Shown: piece after piece, positions 33,535 to 41,737 of the stretch
How the letters are laid out: each line of letters starts with the position of its first letter
How positions within the stretch are numbered: position 1 is the first letter of the stretch
From: Prolixibacteraceae bacterium
Lineage (GTDB): Bacteria > Bacteroidota > Bacteroidia > Bacteroidales > Prolixibacteraceae
Length of the DNA: 64,000 bases
NCBI GenBank assembly: GCA_023229575.1
Contig: JALNYZ010000003.1
Span: 62,001 to 126,000 of the forward strand
Direction of reading: 5' to 3'
Notes under the pieces: generated by a model
The model's database searches: none
What the model saw: the letters and a program-made list of their open reading frames with translations, nothing else
Told to the model about the DNA's origin: nothing
Program-made: the position numbers and the translations under genes

Positions 33535-34965
33535 ATGATTAAAAAAGTTGCTACCTATATTATCATAATCGGTGCATTTGTTTTGCTTATAGGATTCATT
33601 CTGGAAGCGGGAAACAAAATTGTCAGGACTAACAAGATCGAACTCGTCCGGAAAACTGATAATTCTACTTTTACAGACAAAGCAAAACCGGTTGTTATTA
33701 ATTCCGATGAAAGTGTTTTCCGGCAACTTACCAATAACATCAAATATCCCATCAGCATTTTAATGTTGCAGGTTATAATTATCCTGTTTGCCTCAAAGCT
33801 TTTTGGAATTGCCATGAAAATGTTTGGACAGCAGACAGTTGTAGGAGAGATAATTGCAGGGATATTTCTGGGCCCCTCCATTTTGGGTTGGTTGTTTCCT
33901 GACCTCTCTGCTTTAATTTTTCCGCGCGAGTCATTAATCTCCCTTCAGTTTCTGAGTCAGATCGGACTTGCTTTCTTCATGTTTGTTATTGGTATGGAGC
34001 TGGATATCAGTAAAATAAAGAACAAGACGCAAGATGCGGTCATCATAAGCCACGCAAGCATTATTTTCCCATTTTTTCTCGGTGCGTGCTTGTCCTATTT
34101 CATCTTTCTGGATTTAGCACCTCAAAATGTGAGTTTCGTTTCGTTCACCCTGTTCCTGGGAATTGCAATGAGCATCACTGCTTTCCCGGTATTGGCCAGG
34201 ATCCTTAAAGAAAGAGGATTGACCCGTACGCCCCTGGGTGTGTTGACAATTACCTGTGCCGCGGCTGATGACGTTACTGCCTGGTGTTTACTTGCAGCAG
34301 TTATTGCAATTGTAAAAGCGGGTAGTATTGTAAGTGCTTTGTTCACAATCGGTTTGACGGTTGTGTATTTGGTATTGATGTTTATCGTGCTAAAACCGTG
34401 GTTGCAAAAATCAAGTGAGAAGCATATGATTGGTGAGTCGATTGATAAAACTACCATCGCTATTTCATTTTTTGTGCTCCTGCTTTCAGCCTATTTTACC
34501 GAGATTATTGGAATTCATGCGCTGTTTGGCGCTTTTATTGCCGGAGTAATCATGCCAGATAATGTTCGATTTAAAACTATTTTGATTGATAAGATAGAGG
34601 ATGTAAGTACCATCTTGTTATTGCCCATATTTTTTGCTTTTACAGGTCTGCGAACACAAATTGGACTTATCAATACAGGCTATTTGTGGTCATTGTGTGG
34701 CCTCATTATATTGGTAGCCATCACCGGAAAATTTGGTGGATCTACACTGACCGCAAAAATTGTGGGCCGGTCATGGAAAGACTCGCTCTCAATTGGAGCC
34801 TTAATGAATACCAGGGGACTAATGGAACTGGTGGTCTTAAATATAGGCTATGATCTAGGCGTTTTGGGTCCTGAAATATTCTCAATAATGGTACTGATGG
34901 CGCTTTGTACGACATTCTTGACCGGTCCACTGTTGGATCTGATCAATTTCATTTTTAAAAAGTAA
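33535..34965 (+). CDS. CPA2-type cation:proton antiporter
   Basis: 476 residues, about 13 membrane helices. The Na+/H+ exchanger core begins near residue 85 (GQQTVVGEIIAGIFLGPSIL), with FFMFVIGMELDISKIK, ITAFPVLARILKE, and the ion-site motif ITCAAADDVTAWCLLA holding the paired Asp residues. Later LMNTRGLMELVVLNIGYDLG is also characteristic. It exchanges Na+ or K+ for protons in the inner membrane. An extra N-terminal helix and ~45-residue hydrophilic stretch (residues 5-70) precede the core, which is longer than usual. No TrkA-N domain is attached. Confidence 0.88.
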   Translation: MIKKVATYIIIIGAFVLLIGFILEAGNKIVRTNKIELVRKTDNSTFTDKAKPVVINSDESVFRQLTNNIKYPISILMLQVIIILFASKLFGIAMKMFGQQTVVGEIIAGIFLGPSILGWLFPDLSALIFPRESLISLQFLSQIGLAFFMFVIGMELDISKIKNKTQDAVIISHASIIFPFFLGACLSYFIFLDLAPQNVSFVSFTLFLGIAMSITAFPVLARILKERGLTRTPLGVLTITCAAADDVTAWCLLAAVIAIVKAGSIVSALFTIGLTVVYLVLMFIVLKPWLQKSSEKHMIGESIDKTTIAISFFVLLLSAYFTEIIGIHALFGAFIAGVIMPDNVRFKTILIDKIEDVSTILLLPIFFAFTGLRTQIGLINTGYLWSLCGLIILVAITGKFGGSTLTAKIVGRSWKDSLSIGALMNTRGLMELVVLNIGYDLGVLGPEIFSIMVLMALCTTFLTGPLLDLINFIFKK

Positions 34966-35011
34966 TTACCTTTGTTTTCATATACAAAGGCAATCATCTA
35001 AAAAGAGGTTT

Positions 35012-36427
35012 ATGAAGACAAAAATAGGACTAATGGGTATAGGTCTCGATACCTACTGGGCGCAGTTTGAAGGGTTACTGGATCACCTTACGGGATACCA
35101 AAATGAAATCAGCTATAAAATTTCAGGTTTCGGTGCAGAGGTGATCGATGCCGGCATGGTCGACAACCCTATCCGGGCCCGCGAAGTCGCCTCCTTTCTG
35201 GCAACCCAGGAGATCGAAATGCTCTTCCTCTACATTTCAACTTATGCACTCTCTTCCACCGTACTTCCTGTTGTCCAGAAGGTAAAGGTGCCGGTGATCC
35301 TGTTGAACCTGCAGCCTGTTGCTGCCCTCGATTATGCGGCCTTCAACAAATTAAATGACAGGGGTAAAATGACCGGCTTATGGCTCGAGCACTGCCAGGC
35401 CTGTTCCGTTCCTGAAATTGCCGGTGTATTCAACCGTTCAGGAATCAAATACGACATCGTAACCGGATACCTGAAGGATCAAAATTCCTGGAAAGAGATT
35501 AAAGAATGGGTACGGTCGGCCCAAGTGGCTGCCCATCTGCGCACCAACAGACTCGGCATCCTGGGCCATTACTACGGTGGAATGCTCGATGTGTACACCG
35601 ACCTTACCCAACAGTCTGCCGTTTTTGGCACACATATCGAAATGTTGGAAATGTGCGAGTTAAAAAGATGGCGGGATGGGGTCACTCCGGATGAAATAAC
35701 TGCCAAGATTAAGGAATTCCATACAACATTTGATGTGACCGCCGAATGTGCCGAAGATGAAATCGACCGGGCAGCCCGTACTTCTGTTGCCCTCGATAAA
35801 TTGGTCGAAGCGCACGGGTTGGGATCGATGGCCTACTATTACGAAGGGGAACCGGGCAATGAATACGAAAATATTGTTACCTCCATCATTGCAGGAAATA
35901 CCCTGCTGACCGGGAAAAATATCCCGGTGGCCGGAGAGTGTGAGGTGAAAAATGCGCAGGCCATGAAAATCATGGCTGAGTTTGGCGCCGGAGGCTCCTT
36001 CTCTGAATTTTACCTGATGGACTTCAACGACGATGTGGTAATGCTGGGACACGATGGTCCCGCTCATTTCGCTATCGCGGAAGGGCGTGTCAGGTTGGTT
36101 CCGCTTCCGATCTACCATGGCAAACCAGGCAAAGGACTCTCCATCCAGATGAGTGTCAAACAGGGACCGGTTACCCTGCTCTCGGTCGTGGAAGGAAAGA
36201 ATGGGATCTTCTTTCTTGTCGCGGAAGGGGAATCAGTGGCCGGACCAGTTCTCGAAATCGGCAACACCAACAGCCGCTATCGCTTCGCCCCCGGGGCCAA
36301 AGTCTTTATGAACCAATGGTCGAAACAGGGCCCCGCCCACCATTGCGCCATCGGCATCGGTCATCTGGCCTCGTCTATCGAAAAGCTGGGGATGATACTG
36401 GGGATTGAGACGGTGAAGATTTGTTGA
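35012..36427 (+). CDS. L-arabinose isomerase-like sugar isomerase
   Basis: 471 residues. The fold and motifs follow the AraA/FucI family: KIGLMGIGLDTYWAQFEGL at the start, VLLNLQPVAALDY, LGILGHYYGGMLDVY, AYYYEGEPGNEYENI, and the metal-ligand region AGGSFSEFYLMDFNDDVVM followed by GHDGPAHFA. The C-terminal PAHHCAIGIGH matches the HH...H end of arabinose isomerases. Cytoplasmic. It lies without other arabinose or fucose genes, so the real substrate is open; it may isomerise another aldose. An octamer repeat begins within its last codons. Confidence 0.75.
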   Translation: MKTKIGLMGIGLDTYWAQFEGLLDHLTGYQNEISYKISGFGAEVIDAGMVDNPIRAREVASFLATQEIEMLFLYISTYALSSTVLPVVQKVKVPVILLNLQPVAALDYAAFNKLNDRGKMTGLWLEHCQACSVPEIAGVFNRSGIKYDIVTGYLKDQNSWKEIKEWVRSAQVAAHLRTNRLGILGHYYGGMLDVYTDLTQQSAVFGTHIEMLEMCELKRWRDGVTPDEITAKIKEFHTTFDVTAECAEDEIDRAARTSVALDKLVEAHGLGSMAYYYEGEPGNEYENIVTSIIAGNTLLTGKNIPVAGECEVKNAQAMKIMAEFGAGGSFSEFYLMDFNDDVVMLGHDGPAHFAIAEGRVRLVPLPIYHGKPGKGLSIQMSVKQGPVTLLSVVEGKNGIFFLVAEGESVAGPVLEIGNTNSRYRFAPGAKVFMNQWSKQGPAHHCAIGIGHLASSIEKLGMILGIETVKIC

Positions 36428-36456
36428 TGTGCTGATGTGTTGATGTGCTGATTCGA
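36425..36456. repeat. Octamer tandem repeat at the isomerase 3' end
   Basis: Units TGATGTGC, TGATGTGT, TGATGTGC, TGATTCGA with exact 8-bp period, starting at the stop codon of the preceding gene. The rest of the gap to 36599 shows only imperfect TGATG text. Confidence 0.75.
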
Positions 36457-36599
36457 TGATGTAGTAATTTGACGATTGGTCGATGTGGGGAGGTAAAAAT
36501 GAAGATACTACTGGGAATCTGTACCCCAGTCCTAAATGTCTTGATCGTCCTGAGTTCTCTGCTATTTTTCCACCACACACTTGATGAAAGCTCCAATCT

Positions 36600-37886
36600 T
36601 CAAGGTCTGTCTATGAAATCTATCTCCGGTGGAGAGGATGACGCTGTTCTCAATTCAAAACTGCTGTTGAGAACAACATTTTCATCAAAAAATCCCCCGT
36701 TCTGCAGGAAAAATCCACTGCCCTCCGTTCCTCCGGCATAATCAAGCCTGGAACCTCTTTTGGCAATGTCATCGCCTGTAAACCGCACTTTTGTGAGCGG
36801 AAACCATTGACCCTTTTTATCCCGGCACCACTGGTTGGCATAGAGCCCCTTCCTGGTAAGATAGCCATTCTTATCGTTGAAATTCTCCAGAAATGAGTGG
36901 AGGCGGTTCAGGTAATGATCCGTTTTTGGTCGGCTGAAACTGGCAATCAATTGCCATTTGGCTACTTCAGGGGCATAAAACCAAGCGGTGAAAATTGTGC
37001 TTCCCTTTCCGTCAGGAGTACCTTTCAGCAGAAAACGGTAGGTAGTGCCCGCTTTCCAACCATAATGGAAATAGCTCTGTCCGCCCGACCCTTGGTTGCC
37101 AAATTCGCCGGTATGCACACCCTCGCCCTTCGAAAGCATCCTGATCTTATCCACCTCCGGGATCTCTCCTGGATGATCCGTCTTATACGGACTCCAAACA
37201 GAGAAGAGGATCCGCCGCTCTTCCGGTCCGTTCACCTGCATCCCGAAATATCCCTCCCCAAAACCGTCTGCCATAAAATAAGAGCCCTGGGGATCCTGTC
37301 CAACCGGAACAGTCAATTCGTTGTAGAAATATTCGATATCCTCCCCCTTTGGCAGCTCGTAGTTGAGGTGGACCGAAGGACCGCGTCGTCCCCAATAATA
37401 CCGGTTATCCTGATTATCCCTAACGTAATTGAGCGTCAACCCTGGTATTAAGGAATGCACCAATAAATCTGACACAACCGCAAATTGAGCCCCCTCTTTT
37501 TGTATTCCGCTGAAGACCACCTTGCAATAACCTGCCTCCAGTTGGATGGCGCCGAGTTTGAATATGTTGGATTCTTTTCCTGCTGCGTTAATGGTAAAGT
37601 GCTTCTTTCCAACAGTTACTTTTAATTTCGATTTACCCTCCGGGACAGCCAGTTTAACAGAGAATTCCAATTGTCCTGGTTTGTTGGTTTTGAAACTGAT
37701 CAGATATTTCTGCTCTTTCGAATCCCAAATCTTTTTGCTCTCTTCCGGAGAAGAAGTTTTATTGATCAGATATCCATTGCCACCTGCCGGGATGGTCCAT
37801 TGATCATTTTGTTGGGCACGGAGTGATAAAACAGTGAAAAACAGGATCACCGGCAGACTTTTCAGGAGAATAGTTTTCATACCCAT
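36600..37886 (-). CDS. Exported DUF5077/DUF3472 protein
   Basis: 428 residues. Signal peptide (MKTILLKSLPVILFFTVLSLRAQ; ATG 37880 is as good a start as 37886). Residues ~28-150 are a DUF5077-like beta-sandwich (WTIPAGGNGYLINKTS, LEAGYCKVVFSGIQKEG). Residues ~155-420 are the DUF3472 domain with SVHLNYELPKGEDIEYFYNE, GSYFMADGFGEGYFGMQV and RILFSVWSPYKTD. The family is periplasmic or surface-exposed in Bacteroidota and often near glycan loci, but the activity is unknown. It lies opposite in strand to its neighbours. Confidence 0.8.
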   Translation of the reverse strand: MGMKTILLKSLPVILFFTVLSLRAQQNDQWTIPAGGNGYLINKTSSPEESKKIWDSKEQKYLISFKTNKPGQLEFSVKLAVPEGKSKLKVTVGKKHFTINAAGKESNIFKLGAIQLEAGYCKVVFSGIQKEGAQFAVVSDLLVHSLIPGLTLNYVRDNQDNRYYWGRRGPSVHLNYELPKGEDIEYFYNELTVPVGQDPQGSYFMADGFGEGYFGMQVNGPEERRILFSVWSPYKTDHPGEIPEVDKIRMLSKGEGVHTGEFGNQGSGGQSYFHYGWKAGTTYRFLLKGTPDGKGSTIFTAWFYAPEVAKWQLIASFSRPKTDHYLNRLHSFLENFNDKNGYLTRKGLYANQWCRDKKGQWFPLTKVRFTGDDIAKRGSRLDYAGGTEGSGFFLQNGGFFDENVVLNSSFELRTASSSPPEIDFIDRP

Positions 37887-37994
37887 GCGTTTATTTCATT
37901 TAAATTATTTGTAATTAATACAAATATGCATTAGTTTTATAGAGTTGTTAACCAAAGCAACAGCCAAATTTACCATAATTTAATCCCTTATGTG

Positions 37995-38915
37995 ATGGCA
38001 GATTTAAATTTAATTACCAAACTGGGCTGGTTACCAGACTGGCCCGACTTCAGGGACAAAACAGAGGAGGATGATCAAATCTCCCTACGTCTCTCCAAGC
38101 TTGGACAAACACAATCGATCAAGGCGATGAAGTCCAGGTTGGCTCACACAGGATCTTCCAATGCTGCTTTACCCGTTTCCGTTAACTTGTCGCAATGGTT
38201 TTCGCCTGCAAAGAACCAGGGTGATCTTGGCTCTTGTGCCGCTAACGCCGCAGTCAGCATGGTCGAATATTTCGAACAGCGCGCCTTCGGTAAAATTACA
38301 CCACCATCCCGGTTGTTTCTTTACAAGACTGCCCGGAACCTGATGCACCAAACTGGCGATAGCGGCTCATTCCTTCGCAGCATGATGGGCGCCATGGTGC
38401 TGTTTGGCGTTCCCCCCGAGGAGTATTGGCCCTACGACATTGCCAAATTCGACATCGAGCCAACCCCCTTTTGTTATGCCTTTGCCCAGAATTTCCAGGC
38501 CATCAGTTATTACAGGCTGGATCCTCCGGGGACCTCTACGGCTGACCTTTTAATGAGCATTCGAAAAAACCTGGCATCCGGTCTTCCGCTGATGTTTGGC
38601 TTTACGGTTTACCAATCCATTGCCCAGTCGAATACCAACCATGGCAGGATTCCATTTCCCGAAAGGGGAGAAAAAATTGACGGGGGGCATGCCGTCATTG
38701 CCGCAGGCTACAACGATACCATGAAGATTAAAAATGCGGCGATGGGAGCTAAGGAGACAACCGGGGCAATCCTGGTAAGAAATTCGTGGGGCTCAGGTTG
38801 GGGCGAGAATGGCTATGGCTGGTTGCCTTACGAATATATTTTGAGGGGACTGGCCATCGACTGGTGGAGTCTGCTCAAAAATGAGTGGGTAGATACAGGA
38901 AACTTCACGCCGTGA
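37995..38915 (+). CDS. Papain-like (C1A) cysteine protease
   Basis: 306 residues from ATG 37995 (a GTG just before it adds one residue). The triad is visible: oxyanion Gln75 and nucleophile Cys81 in AKNQGDLGSCAANAA, His in KIDGGHAVIAAGYND, and Asn in LVRNSWGSGWGENGYGWLP. N-terminal LGWLPDWPDFRDKT is the usual opening of this bacterial subfamily. There is no signal peptide and no propeptide like that of eukaryotic papains, so it acts in the cytoplasm or leaves by another route. Stands alone; the gap after it holds a 7-bp-period array. Confidence 0.85.
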   Translation: MADLNLITKLGWLPDWPDFRDKTEEDDQISLRLSKLGQTQSIKAMKSRLAHTGSSNAALPVSVNLSQWFSPAKNQGDLGSCAANAAVSMVEYFEQRAFGKITPPSRLFLYKTARNLMHQTGDSGSFLRSMMGAMVLFGVPPEEYWPYDIAKFDIEPTPFCYAFAQNFQAISYYRLDPPGTSTADLLMSIRKNLASGLPLMFGFTVYQSIAQSNTNHGRIPFPERGEKIDGGHAVIAAGYNDTMKIKNAAMGAKETTGAILVRNSWGSGWGENGYGWLPYEYILRGLAIDWWSLLKNEWVDTGNFTP

Positions 38916-38922
38916 AGTTCAA

Positions 38923-38992
38923 GGATAAAGGATAAAGTAAAAAGGATAAAGTGGGGGAAGAGAAGGATAAAGGATAAAGTAAAAAGGATAAA
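38923..38992. repeat. GGATAAA heptamer array
   Basis: Ten consecutive units in strict 7-bp register: GGATAAA, GGATAAA, GTAAAAA, GGATAAA, GTGGGGG, AAGAGAA, GGATAAA, GGATAAA, GTAAAAA, GGATAAA. Units 1-4 and 7-10 are identical, giving a 42-bp higher-order repeat. It starts 7 bases after the protease stop. Confidence 0.9.
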
Positions 38993-39072
38993 GTAGGGGA
39001 CGCTCTTATCAAGATACTATCAAACATATTTAAGATCAATGGTATAGATATTTATCACAACACGAATGCCAC

Positions 39073-39114
39073 TTTATCCTTTTTACTTTATCCTTTATCC
39101 TTTATCCTTTATCT
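39073..39114. repeat. Inverted copy of the GGATAAA array
   Basis: Six units in 7-bp register, TTTATCC TTTTTAC TTTATCC TTTATCC TTTATCC TTTATCT, the complement of the array at 38923-38992 including the GTAAAAA variant. The rlmN stop codon lies inside it. The two arrays can pair into a long hairpin around an 80-base loop. Confidence 0.9.
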
Positions 39115-40139
39115 TGGTTTTGCTCTTTCGTGGACAGCAATCCACACGCCGCGTATATATCCTGCCCGCGCGATGCGCGGACGGTGGTAAAAATACCTTT
39201 GTCGTTGAGCTGGTTTTTGAAGCGGGTGATGGTCTCCTCGTCGGGACTTACCAGCGGCGTTCCCGGTACCGGATGGAAACGGATCAGGTTGATCCTGCAT
39301 TTGATGCCATTGAGCAGGCGGGCCAGCTCTTTGACATGAATCAGTGTGTCGTTCAGTCCTTTGAAGAGGATGTATTCGAATGAGACGCGTCGCTGTCCGC
39401 TAAAGTCCCATTTTCTGATCTCGTCGACCACCTCTGCAATCGGGTAGGCGATCTGGACCGGCATCAGGCTCTTTCGCTGTTCATCAAACGGCGTGTGCAG
39501 GCTGATCGCCAGGTGCGCCTCGCTCTCATTCAGGAACCTGATCATGGAGGGAACGATCCCAATAGAGGAGACGGTGATGCGCCTCGGACTCATCGCGAAG
39601 CCCCAGTCAGAAGTTAGGATTTCGATGCTTTTCAACACCTCATCCAGGTTGTCGAAGGGTTCGCCCATCCCCATGTAAACGATGTTGGAAACGGTTTCTG
39701 CCTCTTCAATGCTTCGAATTTGGTTCACGATCTCGCCGGCCGACAGTTGTCCCTGGAAGCCCTGTTTGGCGGTCATGCAGAAAAGGCATCCCATCTTGCA
39801 TCCCACCTGCGAGGAGACACATACCGTGACACGGTCATCGTCCGGAATCATGGCAGTCTCGATAAACTGGCGCTTTCCGGTTACGAAGAGGTACTTTTTG
39901 GTACCATCAGCGCTCACCTGTACTTTTACTGTCGGGTTGGTGCCGAAATCATATTTTTCGGCCAGCAATTCCCTGGTTTTTTTGGAAAGGTTGCTCATCT
40001 CCTCAATTGAGTTGATCTGTTTTTTGTAGAGCCAGTCGGCGATTTGTCCCGCCGTAAATTTTGGCAGCCCCAAATCGACCGTGATCTGGATCAACTCCTT
40101 CAATGTCTTACCGAAAAGTGGTTCTTTGCTGGTTTCCAT
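39102..40139 (-). CDS. rlmN: 23S rRNA (adenine-C2)-methyltransferase RlmN
   Basis: 345 residues from ATG 40139; a longer start at 40163 would overlap the upstream gene by 20 bases. Radical-SAM cluster cysteines 114, 118 and 121 in GCKMGCLFCMTA, methyl-carrying/resolving cysteines at ~107 (VTVCVSSQ) and ~332 (YAACGLL). Other family marks: GMGEPFDNLDEVL, SPRRITVSSIGIVP, ISLHTPFDEQR. It methylates A2503 of 23S rRNA and A37 of some tRNAs. The last three codons and stop (DKG-stop) are written in GGATAAA repeat, so the C-terminal tail is repeat-derived. It follows the flavin-reductase gene in the leftward direction by 4 bases. Confidence 0.95.
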   Translation of the reverse strand: METSKEPLFGKTLKELIQITVDLGLPKFTAGQIADWLYKKQINSIEEMSNLSKKTRELLAEKYDFGTNPTVKVQVSADGTKKYLFVTGKRQFIETAMIPDDDRVTVCVSSQVGCKMGCLFCMTAKQGFQGQLSAGEIVNQIRSIEEAETVSNIVYMGMGEPFDNLDEVLKSIEILTSDWGFAMSPRRITVSSIGIVPSMIRFLNESEAHLAISLHTPFDEQRKSLMPVQIAYPIAEVVDEIRKWDFSGQRRVSFEYILFKGLNDTLIHVKELARLLNGIKCRINLIRFHPVPGTPLVSPDEETITRFKNQLNDKGIFTTVRASRGQDIYAACGLLSTKEQNQDKG

Positions 40140-40143
40140 CGTC

Positions 40144-40815
40144 TTAGAAAAATATCTCGGCATAAATCTGACTGTAGGGAACCCCCTTTTGGATCAACAG
40201 ATCCCGAACCTCCACCACCATCAGCGCCTGTCCGCAAAGATAGTACTTATCCGCTTTTGGAAGCTCAGACAAACCCTGGAGATAATCCGTTATCCTACCG
40301 GGAAAGTGAACTCCATTCTTGTCACGGCTGCAACAACAGATGTAGTTGCTGCCAAGCACTTCTTGCAGATAATCTTCGAAGTAAAACTGGTTGGCATAAC
40401 TCACCCCATGCAACAATTTTTTGTTTTGAAACCTTCCTGAACGTATCATGCTGTAAAAGGGGGCGATACCGGTACCGGTCGCGATCCACCAGGCCGCCGA
40501 CTCATCGCTGGAGAAGCTGCCATAGGGCTCCGAGACATAAATGAGCTCACCCGGTTTCATTTGCGAAAGATGCGGTGTGAGTACTCCTCCCGGTTTAACA
40601 TTGAACAGGACGGAAATATTCTCCTCCCGGTTGCCGCTGCAAATGCTGTAGATCCGTGGCGCATCATTCAGGGCGGCGGTTATTTTTACCACCTGACCAG
40701 GGTCGAAATCGCCCTCTCTTTTCCATGAAATAACGAATACATTGGGCGATATCTCGACATTCCCGGTGATTAGAACCGGCTTTAGGGGGTGTTTATTTTG
40801 AATGGATGACTGCAT
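40144..40815 (-). CDS. Ferredoxin-NADP(+) reductase-like flavoprotein
   Basis: 223 residues. FAD-binding signature RIYSICSGNREE (~50-62), nucleotide-binding GTGIAPFYSMIRSG (~110-123), and C-terminal YYLCGQALMVVEVRDLL then IYAEIFF, where an aromatic end stacks on the flavin in FNR enzymes. Cytoplasmic electron transfer between NAD(P)H and a ferredoxin or flavodoxin. Four bases separate it from rlmN, which needs reduced flavodoxin/ferredoxin for its radical-SAM chemistry; a functional link is a reasonable inference. Confidence 0.85.
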   Translation of the reverse strand: MQSSIQNKHPLKPVLITGNVEISPNVFVISWKREGDFDPGQVVKITAALNDAPRIYSICSGNREENISVLFNVKPGGVLTPHLSQMKPGELIYVSEPYGSFSSDESAAWWIATGTGIAPFYSMIRSGRFQNKKLLHGVSYANQFYFEDYLQEVLGSNYICCCSRDKNGVHFPGRITDYLQGLSELPKADKYYLCGQALMVVEVRDLLIQKGVPYSQIYAEIFF

Positions 40816-40978
40816 TTAATATAAAAAAAAATCTTACACAGAGAATAAATAACGAATAATCAGTATTTTAAGAAAAAAAACATGGTTGCCTTTTTGTATA
40901 TTTTAGAGGAAGGCACAGCGTTCACAGAGAGTAAAAATCGCTAGCGATTTTTTGTTCTTTGAGTTACTTTGTGTCTCC

Positions 40979-41034
40979 CTTTGTGACCTACGTGGTAAAA
41001 TTTTAAAAACTATTTCACCACGTAGGACACAAAG
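40979..41034. repeat. Long intergenic inverted repeat (CACAAAG family)
   Basis: CTTTGTGACCTACGTGGT (40979-40996) and ACCACGTAGGACACAAAG (41017-41034) pair over almost their full length around a 20-base AT loop. CACAAAG motifs continue on both sides. A diverged relative is at 44277-44367. Confidence 0.8.
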
Positions 41035-41145
41035 TACTTCACGAAGGATACACAAAGGTCTTTCCTTATAAACGTAAGCTAGGGAGCAAATGTTTTAGAA
41101 AGTTCAATATTTCTATCCCATTGAATGACAAATTTTTACTCATGA

Positions 41146-41233
41146 AACCCTCAAGAGCAAATGCTCAAAAAAACGATGGATATAACTCTGAGGGTTCCGT
41201 ACGGCAATTAAAAAGCGAGTTATCCACCGTATG
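41146..41233. ncRNA. Candidate structured element upstream of yidD
   Basis: AACCCTCAAGAG (41146-41157) pairs with CTCTGAGGGTT (41186-41196) with one bulge. Within it GAGCA/TGCTC (41155-41166) offers an alternative stem. CGTACGG (41198-41204) can pair with CCGTATG (41227-41233). Several stems in under 90 bases look RNA-like, but no known family is recognised. Confidence 0.3.
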
Positions 41234-41272
41234 AAATGAACGGTTCTAGATGTTATTCTTCCAATTTTTGGG

Positions 41273-41280
41273 TAACTTTG
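41273..41280 (+). promoter_or_regulatory. -7 box of the yidD promoter
   Basis: TAACTTTG is an exact match to the Bacteroidota TAnnTTTG -7 element, 39 bases ahead of the yidD ATG. A clear -33 TTTG is not seen. Confidence 0.45.
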
Positions 41281-41319
41281 CATTGGTTTTATAGTAAAAA
41301 TAGGTTCATTGGGTGAGTC

Positions 41320-41595
41320 ATGATCAATAAGATAGCAGCAGGATTAAGGTGGATATTGGTACAGATCGTTCTGTTCCCTGTTTACTTTTACCGTGCTGCC
41401 ATTTCTCCGCTCACACCAGCCTCTTGCCGTCACATACCGACCTGTTCGCAGTATGCCGTCGATGCCGTTAAAATCCATGGTCCCTTCAAAGGTTTCTTCA
41501 TGGCCACCAACCGGATTTTACATTGCCATCCCTGGGGGACTTCGGGTTATGATCCGGTGCCGCCGAGAAAAAAGAAGGGGAGAGGGGGCGACTAG
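41320..41595 (+). CDS. yidD: Membrane protein insertion efficiency factor YidD
   Basis: 91 residues. The full family pattern is present: LVQIVLFPVYFYRAAISPL, then CRHIPTCSQYAVDAVKIHG, and ATNRILHCHPWGTSGYDPVP. An amphipathic N-terminal helix lies on the inner membrane. The protein assists YidC in membrane insertion. It is usually found with rnpA/yidC; here it stands apart, which is common in Bacteroidota. The C-terminus is basic (PRKKKGRGGD). Confidence 0.93.
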   Translation: MINKIAAGLRWILVQIVLFPVYFYRAAISPLTPASCRHIPTCSQYAVDAVKIHGPFKGFFMATNRILHCHPWGTSGYDPVPPRKKKGRGGD

Positions 41596-41623
41596 GCTTC
41601 AATTCAATTCGTTGTTTTACTAA

Positions 41624-41657
41624 GATAATGAATTGATAATAAGGTTTATATTATCAA
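41624..41657. promoter_or_regulatory. GATAAT hexamers / inverted repeat ahead of the metal transporter
   Basis: GATAAT occurs at 41624-41629 and 41635-41640 and inverted (ATTATC) at 41650-41655. TTGATAATA and TATTATCAA (41633-41657) form a perfect 9-bp inverted repeat with a 7-base loop. GATAAT hexamers build Fur-family boxes, so this is a candidate Fur/Zur-type operator about 80 bases before znuA. Confidence 0.5.
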
Positions 41658-41737
41658 AACGTCATGCATTTTCCAAAACCTGATTGTCCTGCTGGTACCG
41701 ATTGTCCTGAAGGTCAAAATCAAAATGAAATTTCAAA

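Larger units (their letters stand above)
40816..41319. other. 504-base gene-free region
   Basis: No coding signal on either strand. It holds the long inverted repeat at 40979-41034, a structured stretch at 41146-41233 and a -7 box TAACTTTG at 41273-41280 that should drive yidD. A small palindrome AAAATCGCTAGCGATTTT lies near 40934. Confidence 0.7.

Noticed and set aside
36428..36599. Possible small gene in the gap after the isomerase
   Set aside because: The text is an octamer repeat and degenerate TGATG sequence; frames through it show repeat-derived residues only.
39066..39383. A 105-codon frame opposite the rlmN 3' end
   Set aside because: Its start is the TTTATCC repeat array and the remainder is antisense to conserved RlmN motifs.
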